From positions 3,100,001 through 3,164,000 of the forward strand of contig SPDT01000007.1 of NCBI GenBank assembly GCA_008477525.1: DNA of 64,000 nucleotides, read 5' to 3'. This DNA comes from Hypomyces perniciosus (taxonomy: Eukaryota > Ascomycota > Sordariomycetes > Hypocreales > Hypocreaceae). How positions within the stretch are numbered: the stretch's first letter is position 1; every line of letters starts with the position of its first letter. Both the position numbers and the translations under genes were made by a program. This document shows positions 56,655-64,000 of the stretch, piece after piece. The notes below the pieces were generated by a model. That model did no database searches, had not been told where the DNA came from, and saw only the letters and a program-made list of their open reading frames with translations.

Positions 56655-57358
56655 AGATGGAGTGAACGCGCAATATGCGACTTTAGTCATTGGCGGCGTT
56701 TTGAAGGCGCACTTCTTCTCCTGTTCCATTCGGTTATACGGCATTTCATTTGCGCTCACATTGGCATTACTTATATACGTACCTCGTGTTTGAGTAGCAT
56801 GGCCAACTTTGCCTTAGCCTCTTAACTTTGTCGTTCTTACTACGTTCCATGATGCAATGGGTGCATTAACAGGTTGGACTGATGGCCAAGCATTTGAGGA
56901 TACGATGACAACACACTTGGCTCGAACAAGGAAGGGGGGTTGATTTCCAGATGTCTCATTCCAATATGACGCGAATCCAGTCCCTTTTCACTGTGAAATT
57001 AACACTGCCTCTAGAAACCGTATGTATGAATGAAGAATACACCTTTCTGCGTGAGGCTGGTCTTCCCGAGCAGGGCCCCTCTTATGCCGCATTTCAAGGC
57101 ACATTGTGAATACACCTCATTTTTTCGTTGCTTGCACAAATGTCGTTCCCTCTTCCCAACTGCATCATCAGGGCCGAGATCCTCTTCTTTATGATACGGG
57201 CGATAGGGGGGAAGGAAATAGAACATCGGTATATATCATTGGCATGCCAGATTGTGCACAGCATTGAACTCTTATTTGGTGACACCCCAACGACATCTCC
57301 GCTCGCTCAGTCAATGGGGGTCCCGATCAATACCGGGGAGATGTCAATCGTGGATTTT
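56655..57358. other. Intergenic, convergent 3' ends of the DNAJC3-like gene and mitoferrin
   Basis: Nothing but 3' flanking sequence was seen; short open frames here lack any family content. Confidence 0.55.
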
Positions 57359-58803
57359 TCACGACGTATCGTTTCGCTTGATAAAATAAGCTCTATTAAA
57401 CAGGGGGTTAGTACGGTAGCAGGAAGGTGCATGTGTATTAGAGGGGTGGCATACTTGGAAAACTCATATGCTGACCAGCAAATAGCAGTGCTAGGCATGG
57501 TTGTAACAACTCTGGGCCTGATGCCTTTGAAAAAGCCACGCAATCCTTCTCTCCGATAGAGTAGCTGGCAGCCTCCCAAAAAGCCACTGACATTTCTAAC
57601 CTGAGGGTCGGAGGATGTTCCTCTTGTCTGTAGGATAGTCTTGATGACGTCCATAGGTGTTGTAAGCCCAGCGGCGAATCCACCGGCTACCGCTCCAGCC
57701 AGACAATGTGTCACAGGATCATACACCTTTTCGGGATTCATGGCAGTTGAGATGGACTCGTAAGCAAGGAACTGCAGCGCCGTGAACGGAACGGTCATGG
57801 ACAGAGTAGTCGGATAAGATATGTAAAAGGCACCGATGCCCTCGTTGCGATATACATACTTCGCGCAGTCGATCATGGAGCGGTAGATCTTTCTCGACTC
57901 CTGCATCTGCATACGCTGTTTGATGACTGCATCCAGGCAACGGGTTAGCCAACGTTCCTCGGAACTAGATTCTCATTGCAAGAGAAAGAAGATGAGCGCG
58001 TACCATCAAATGGGTTCATAAAGGCATCGCTGGCAATGGTGGCTGCAGCACCGCTTGTCGCTATTGAGAGTGGTGTCAGTTTGATTAATACAAGTCTCCC
58101 AGGAAGATGGGATCTTCTTGGCAGGATGCGAAAAGACTCACCGGCCGCGAGGGGGTGATGAACACCTGTCTGGTTGCCGCCCATGGCATGCTTGACGGCC
58201 TCGTAGGTGGCGAAGTACACAGCGTGAGCAGGGCCTATGCTCTTCCGGTTAGTCGATGGAATACTGTGTAAGAAAACAAAAACCCACCAGCTCCTACAAT
58301 GACGCTCGACATGCCACGCCATAGGCTGAAGACTCCCTCGCTCGCCGCCATTTGGTATGTGCTCCGCAGAACACCAGTGTGAGCTGCTGCTGCATTCGGC
58401 TGCAGGACTTGCATTCGTGTCTGTTACCAAAGGCTGGCTGTCAGCACCGAGCAAGGAGCATTGGCTAGTGAGACTCTTACCTTTATGGCATCAATGGGAT
58501 ACATGACGGTATGCTCCTGAGGTATGTGTTAGCCAAGCACTGTCGGCGGACGAATTGCTCACGTCAAAGCATGGCTAGTCGGTAAGGACGTACGGCAATT
58601 CCAGCAAATGCCCCTGCTGCCATATTCTGCAGCAGGGAGAAGTTTGGCGGGAGCGATTCATAGCTACAGGTCCATGTATGGTCAGCTGTTGATGCTGTAC
58701 CATGTAGCGGCGACGCGCAGAAGCACAAGAATTGTAGGCGAGAAAGGACGGCTGCTCACTCGTAGTCCTCCTCTATGGGTTCGACACTGGGCTGCTGGGC
58801 CAT
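57359..58803 (-). CDS. MRS4: Mitochondrial iron carrier Mrs3/Mrs4 (mitoferrin)
   Basis: Imports ferrous iron across the inner membrane for heme and iron-sulfur synthesis. Eight minus-strand exons, 58803-58760, 58663-58594, 58516-58481, 58420-58288, 58234-58142, 58060-58004, 57926-57455 and 57392-57359, give 312 residues. Three carrier repeats are visible, each with a PxD signature: YPIDAIKTRMQV, NPFDVIKQRMQM and TPMDVIKTILQT. Repeat 1 begins LLQNMAAGAFAGIAEHTVMYP, and GMSSVIVGAGPAHAVYFATYEAVK is the mitoferrin-type even helix. After AICWSAYEFSK the last intron (57393-57454, TACTAAC branch) leads to the end AYFIKRNDTS; reading through it instead gives an unrelated 40-residue tail. Eight exons in 312 codons is dense even for this window. 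Sure of family. Confidence 0.94.
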
Positions 58804-60046
58804 TTCGGCCACAGCTTCAGAAGCTCCGCCGAAGGCCTTGGGATTGAGGGCAGCCAGGTTGGCAGCTGCGACGTGTTGCGCCAGTACGACCGGCTTCGGT
58901 CTCGGTCTCGGCGGCGTCGACGGCGCTGCGGTCGATCAACGATACCGGCTTGTTGTCGGCAGAGCGCAACCAAGGCTGGCGAGAGAGAGAGAGCACAAGG
59001 TTGGCGGCGAATACGGCAGCGACGGACAAAGCCTCGCGCAGTCAGAGCAGGTCGCGGAGACGAGAGAATTGGCAACGAGGGGCGAGGCCGCTGAGTTGTT
59101 GAAGCTGTCGGTCAAAAGGCGCCCCAAGATTGAGGTGGTCTCGGAAAGCGGAAGGTCAGCAAAGTATCCGCGCGGATCTATCAATCGTGTCTAGAAAAAT
59201 TTCCTGTCTTCTCCGTTGACGGCCTCGGAGTCCGGGACCAAGCCAAGGAGGTACGGAGTACAAGGAGGGAGTCGGGCACTCTTAACAGTGGGGACTCAGC
59301 TCGGTGTATTGCTGAGCAGCATTGAAGTATATGTCTCCCCGCCCGGTATTATATCAAGGAGACAGACAAGCATCAAGTTACAAGGCCGCCCCTCCATAGT
59401 ACAAAATCATGACATACTTAGATAGTACATCTCCGTACCAACTGAGATGCTCCTTGTCATAACGCCGCCCGCAATGCATCGTCACACAACATGCCTCATG
59501 GTCCGCAAAAATAGAATTAAGCGATAAGGTACAGATCAATGGGGACTTTGGGAGATGTGTTTGCCAATGATAACAAGGTCTTGCTCGCATTTCCCTCATC
59601 GACCACCATTCTGAGACGGAACCGTTGGGCTACCCGATACTTTGATAATGCGCAAACGCTCGTGTTGATTTCACTTCGAATCCCCGGACAATCGTAACAC
59701 CGAGAAGGCTGGGCCGGGAAGCAAGTGTAACTCAGATAAACAACTCATAGTTCTAATAAATCTTGGTGTGAAGTAGTGAGTATACATAGTCATACCTCAT
59801 GACATTGCCCCTTCACCTTCTACCTACCTGACTCCTATTAACTAGAAACCATGAAGCACGATACGTTGAGTAGCTGGTATTACTACATTGCTCAGTGGAT
59901 ACTTACTCAGATCGTATATCAGTATTTCACTTTGCTCCCTTGAATTGAGCTTATCCTCCTTTATCTTTTCCTACGCACTCAGTGACCGTCAAAATAGCAA
60001 GCTAACCCTGTCATTATCACTCATCTGCACTTGCACTCCTGTCATA
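58804..60046. other. Intergenic 1.2 kb, mitoferrin promoter and ATG9 3' region
   Basis: It holds a GA run at about 58981-58994 and one TACGGAGTA at 59252-59260. The 139-codon plus-strand frame 58775-59194 overlaps the mitoferrin start and promoter, and has no family content. Confidence 0.55.
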
Positions 60047-62868
60047 TCATAGAACCCCTCCGCGGCGGTGGTGCTGAGTTTGGCGGAGCTGATAGATAAG
60101 CCCCAGAACCCCAGCCTCAGGCTCCTCTGTGTTGGCCGCACTGTTCTCCTTGCTGAGTCCCTTACCCGGTGATGTCTCCCATGTGGACTCTCCAAGAATT
60201 CCCCCGGCCTCAGATGCATCATCATCCAACTCACCATTCTCTACCCGATCCTCAAGGGTCTCCTCGGGAATCAGTCTCTCCGCACGATGTGCACCCCGAC
60301 GATGCCGTGATTTGTGCATGCTCCTCGCCCCAAAAGTAGCCCCTGTTGGCTGGTGGTGTGGATCTAGTAGCATTGATGCCATTGGAGACGGCTGCGTTAT
60401 AGCATGCCCCGTTCGAGCCATTCCTCCCAAGCCCGTCGTCCAGTTTCTCGTTCTTGCGGTCTCCGTGCCCCCAAACTGCGAGGCTTGCATGTCGGCTGCC
60501 AGAGTGGGCGAGTTCAAGCTTGGAAACGCAGGTGGTGGATGAAATTGCTGCTGCGGTCCGGGGGGCATATGACCAGGAATACCCGTTTTGGGGTTGATGA
60601 CATAGTTGTCCAGGAATCCGTAATATGAGGCGGCCATCTTTCCATGCTTCGTTGCGTAGTAGTCTTCGCGCACGTCTTGATTCAATCCTTGTCGGCCCCC
60701 CTGTCCTGGCCCTTTCTTAAAGTCAAACACAGCAAATGAACACACATAGCCCAATCCATCCACGTGGATAGTAAACTCGCGAAAGAAGTCCACAATTTGG
60801 TCACTGCACTTCGGCAACGACAAGAGCAACAACATCGGTGTTGTCAAGATGCCCATGACCTCCTCCAAGAAGATCACGACCTTCATTTTATACAGCTCCG
60901 AAAACTCCTGTTTAACCTCAAAGCTGTGCAGTCTCCCTTGCCAGTGATCTGGCATGTAGTGCGTATACTCCACAACGTTCCGCAAAGCGTATTCAGGGTT
61001 GAACACGGCAGCCTCCTCAGACACCATTCCTCGGGTGAGTGCCCATATTCCTCCAAAAACTCCGAGGTAGAAGAGAACTGTCCTATCCTTGGTGATCTCA
61101 AATCCTAGGAATAGTTCCGAGTCAAGGATAGTGCCAACTGCGAGAATAGCCGTGATGGCCCCGGACATGAACGCAATACTTCGGGCAATTTCTTCTGTCA
61201 TTCGCTTTGGAAATTGGTCTACATATCGAGTCGCAAAGGGAAATGACATATGTAGCCTCTCGTAAAAAATGTGCGGCAGTTCGTTGAACTCGCGAAATTT
61301 CCATTCCGCAAGAGCAGTATATTTCCGCGCAGCAGCCAACTTGGGGTCTTTTTGGTATTCCTATGTTAATCGTCAGCAGCAACCTCTCACACATCATTCA
61401 GTGTGCCATACATTGTAATAAGTAAAGAAGTAAACGATCACCACATATGCTAGAACAATGGGAGCAAATATGAGGTTGAGAAGCCCTGCAAAGTAGAATC
61501 GTTGCTTCAGCTTCTGGCTCAGCACCCCCCGCCGATCTGCACGGAGAAAGTCCTGCTGCACCTGACCAAGCTCATTGAAAGCCATGTCGAGAATACAGTA
61601 GTGAAGGTACCACTCCATCGTCTTTGAGAATAGTTGCCTGTTCCGTAAAAATGGTAGTGGCAGTGACAAATCCAGCAGGTCTTTGTTGATCATGGCGATT
61701 AGATAATTCTCCTTGCGCATAAGTCTATTGGCGATATCATGAGCATCTAGCCTCTCTTTGGATTGGCTGCCCATGAACCGGCGCAGGTTTGGCGCTATGT
61801 TTGTTGCTGTCTTTGGGTTCTGATCACGCAAGGCCATGATCCGGGCCACGACATCCTGCCACGACACTGTTTGCATATCCTGCTCGGGAATTTCGAGAAG
61901 AACAACAAAGAACTCGCGAATATGAACTAGACGGCGAATCTCAAAGAAGTATTGCACTGATTTCCATATGAAAAAGAACGAGTAAAGCCAGATGCCGAAA
62001 CTCCAGATGCCGGACATCTTCCGGGTGCATTGCTTTATGACGACATCTCCCAGCGACTTGCTATGTGGAACTTTGCTGTATTCGACGCATTGGCTGAGGA
62101 ATGTTAGGAGGATGGCCACGAACAAGGTCTCTCTGTTATCTATCAGCCAATGTGACAGCCACGGAAACGGACTCATCAGTATGCTTACAAAAGCCATAAT
62201 GCATTCGAACAAAGGATGCACCAAATGCCACCTCCTTCATAATAGTCATACACATCTCGCATGAAGCTGTCGAGGTTCGATGTGTTGACCCATCGCCATA
62301 GGGCCCTTTCCCTTCGTCCACCAGAGGCCATGCCTCTCATCAGAGATCTGGGCTGTGCTGCCGTCATCTGCCCATGCGATTCTGCTGATTGAAGTCGCTG
62401 ATGTGCGGTTGCAGGATCCCATTGTCCCCGGTTGGGTCCCGACAGTGTGCCGCGTACCGCGCGGGATTGCGATTGGTCATCTCGCCCTGTTCGATCTGTC
62501 GTAGCATACTGAAGTGGCGTCGTTGCGTTGGGTTCTACCAGAAGAGAGGCGGGGACGTCATTGTCGGCCTCGTCATCATGATGGGGCCACCTTGACCCTG
62601 TTTCACGACGACTGTCGGGCTGCCTGGGTCTCTGGTCCAAATGGCCTTTCCCCCCATATACAGCACTATCGACGGTAATGCGGCTCCCTCCGGTAGCCAG
62701 TTCTTCAGAATCAAGTTCGTTGAAATGTTGCCGCAGATTATCCTCGTCAACATTCAATCCTGTTTCCTCATCTGGATCGACCTCGTCGCCACGCGACCGC
62801 AATTCTTCGTAGAACGACTGGGCACCTCTTGTGGAGGCCGCAAGTCGACCAAAAATCTTGGACGTCAT
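60047..62868 (-). CDS. ATG9: Autophagy scramblase Atg9
   Basis: Atg9 is the multispanning lipid scramblase of Golgi-derived vesicles that seed the autophagosome. Three minus-strand exons, 62868-62189, 62132-61412 and 61360-60047, give 904 residues. The N-terminal 210 residues are polar and disordered. The APG9 core follows: RALWRWVNTSNLDSFMRDVYDYYEGGGIWCIL, then after intron 1 ETLFVAILLTFLSQCVEYSKVPHSKS, FFIWKSVQYFFEIRRL, SWQDVVARIMALRDQNP, RLMRKENYLIAMINKDLLDLSLPLPFL, FVVIVYFFTYYNEYQKDP-type joining across intron 2, then YTALAEWKFREFNELPHIFYERLHMS, AIARSIAFMSGAITAIL-like spans and LLLLSLPKCSDQIVDFFREFTIHVDGLGYVCSFAVFDF. The C-terminal 200 residues are Gly/Pro/Ser-rich. Membrane spans sit at the usual places. 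Very sure. Confidence 0.95.
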
Positions 62869-64000
62869 ATCGAATAGCAGGGGTGGGATGTAGCCTTGAA
62901 AACTCAGCTCAGCATGTTCGCAACTGTAATGACGATTCGTCTTTGGTAGGTTGACAGTGATTCACTTGTCGAGTGATGGCCAACAGGGGTTCGCGGCAAC
63001 AATGTACAGATGTACTGTTGGCGGCTGTCTGATTCAAGTCAGCGTGCCTATCCCTTCGCAAGGCCGTAAATAGTGACATTCCGTATAAAATACAGCAGTA
63101 ACCATTCTACTGCCAACATGATCAGGTGCTCACAGGAGCATGACGCTATTCCAGAGCCATGTGCGCCCAAATCCCTGTGGGGATGTAGACGTCACGAGAT
63201 TGATGTGTGCACATACCTCCTATTGCCAGCCGCCCTCGCTCATCAGTCAAGGAGCTCCCTAGGTATTAGTGTTTAATACGAGAAAAAGACGCGCATTTGC
63301 AGAGAGTTTATGCGAACACATGAGACGAAGGGATGACCAGCTCAGTTGGTCAGCGAAGCAACAAGGAAAGATAATATGAATCAGATGGTACGTCAGTGGG
63401 CTTGCAACTTCCGAATCGGTACTCCTCTATATTACGGAGCACTCAAGTGTGTACCTCCTACTAGGTACCTAGGTAGGTATCTATCAGCACTCCGTGGTAC
63501 AGGTAGCTTTAAGCTGAGAGAAAAGGGGCGGTGAGCACTGAGTTCAGCTTTCTGCCTGACATTTGTAATACTGTTACTAAATTAACTACGGAGTAACTAC
63601 TACCTACCTACTATTACTAGGTACTTCATAATAGCTGCTACCTATCAAAGAGACACACCGCCTTGGCATGGGGGACCTGGTCACTGCTACCTTTATCGTA
63701 ATACTTCGTACTATTAAGATTATACTACTAATAATAAATACTGCGCTCAACTCACTAATCTGTTGGACTGGGAGTTTGGAACCATACGTCCTAGCATTGC
63801 TGGTTTTATCTGAACCGGATTTGTTCCATCCCATTTGAACGACGCATGCACTCTAGTGCTGCGGCGCGATTCATGGAGTACATCTGTTGGTAGAGAACAG
63901 GGCATGAAGTTTCCCTACACAAGGTCTATTCATCCATTCAAATATTGTCACTAAGTCCTACCCCTTTCAGCCAATATGTCACTTGAGACTTCGTCCCGTT
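62869..64000. other. Right-end spacer, ATG9 promoter side
   Basis: No gene is complete here. TACGGAGTA at 63587-63595 and TACTTCGTA at 63702-63710 are present among TAC/TAGG steps at about 63450-63640. At 63975 an ATG after a CTTTCAG-like site opens MSLETSSR to the window edge; it may begin a gene, but 25 bases are too few to say. Confidence 0.5.

Noticed and set aside
58775..59194. 139-codon plus-strand frame opposite the mitoferrin start
   Set aside because: Overlaps a clear gene and its promoter; no recognisable protein content.
63975..64000. Possible gene start (MSLETSSR) at the right edge
   Set aside because: Only 25 bases are visible; an ATG alone is not enough to report a gene.

Overview
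The window is nuclear DNA of a filamentous ascomycete, most likely a sordariomycete and probably Hypocreales. The reasons are dense multi-exon genes with 50-110 nt GT-AG introns, CT(A/G)AC-type branch points, fungal-specific families (a fungal C6-type transcription factor body, a Pmk1-type MAP kinase, a cyt-b5 sphingolipid desaturase) and close resemblance of the proteins to Fusarium/Metarhizium-type sequences. The order-level assignment is from recognition of the proteins, not from a search.

Layout: 1-1710 is the 3' part of a transcription factor; 2427-2771 (-) a 90-aa membrane protein; 4306-7281 SEC24; 9531-10839 Fus3/Kss1/Pmk1 MAP kinase; 11649-12689 OXR1/TLDc protein; 13279-14322 (-) HEM4 and 14647-15294 ERV1, a divergent pair; 16035-17981 pyruvate decarboxylase; 18352-19659 TAN1; a gene-empty 3.1 kb; 22768-24255 an APH/kinase-fold-like protein without catalytic motifs; 24432-26418 (-) ECD/SGT1-like and 27117-30806 SMC6, divergent; 31073-31908 (-) COQ9; about 3.9 kb without a convincing gene; 35774-38660 a three-RRM SR-type RNA-binding protein with ten coding exons; 40177-40736 (-) SRP14 and 41061-43691 SGD1/NOM1, divergent; 44592-46359 dihydrolipoamide dehydrogenase; 47411-49212 delta8-sphingolipid desaturase; 49728-53235 VAC14; 53366-54301 (-) HAUS1-like; 54978-56654 DNAJC3/p58IPK-like ER co-chaperone; 57359-58803 (-) mitoferrin MRS3/4; 60047-62868 (-) ATG9.

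These are mainly single-copy housekeeping genes, not a metabolic cluster or mobile island. Several act in mitochondria (HEM4's pathway, ERV1, COQ9, LPD1, MRS3/4) or in membrane traffic and lipid signalling (SEC24, VAC14, ATG9, sphingolipid desaturase), but nothing in the layout shows that they are co-regulated except short divergent promoters. No transposon, tRNA, rRNA or RIP-type decay was recognised.

The signals not explained by the genes are: (1) a 9-mer family TACGGAGTA/TACGAAGTA (and complements), counted by eye 33 times, all outside the coding exons assigned here, against about 1 expected by chance; (2) structured hairpins in intron 2, an 8-nt microexon and a 4-nt initiator exon in the RRM gene; (3) a stop-free 72-nt GC-AG intron in pyruvate decarboxylase that simple ORF reading would translate; (4) the catalytically degenerate APH-like protein. 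Exon coordinates were derived by hand from reading-frame continuity and splice signals; there is no transcript evidence.
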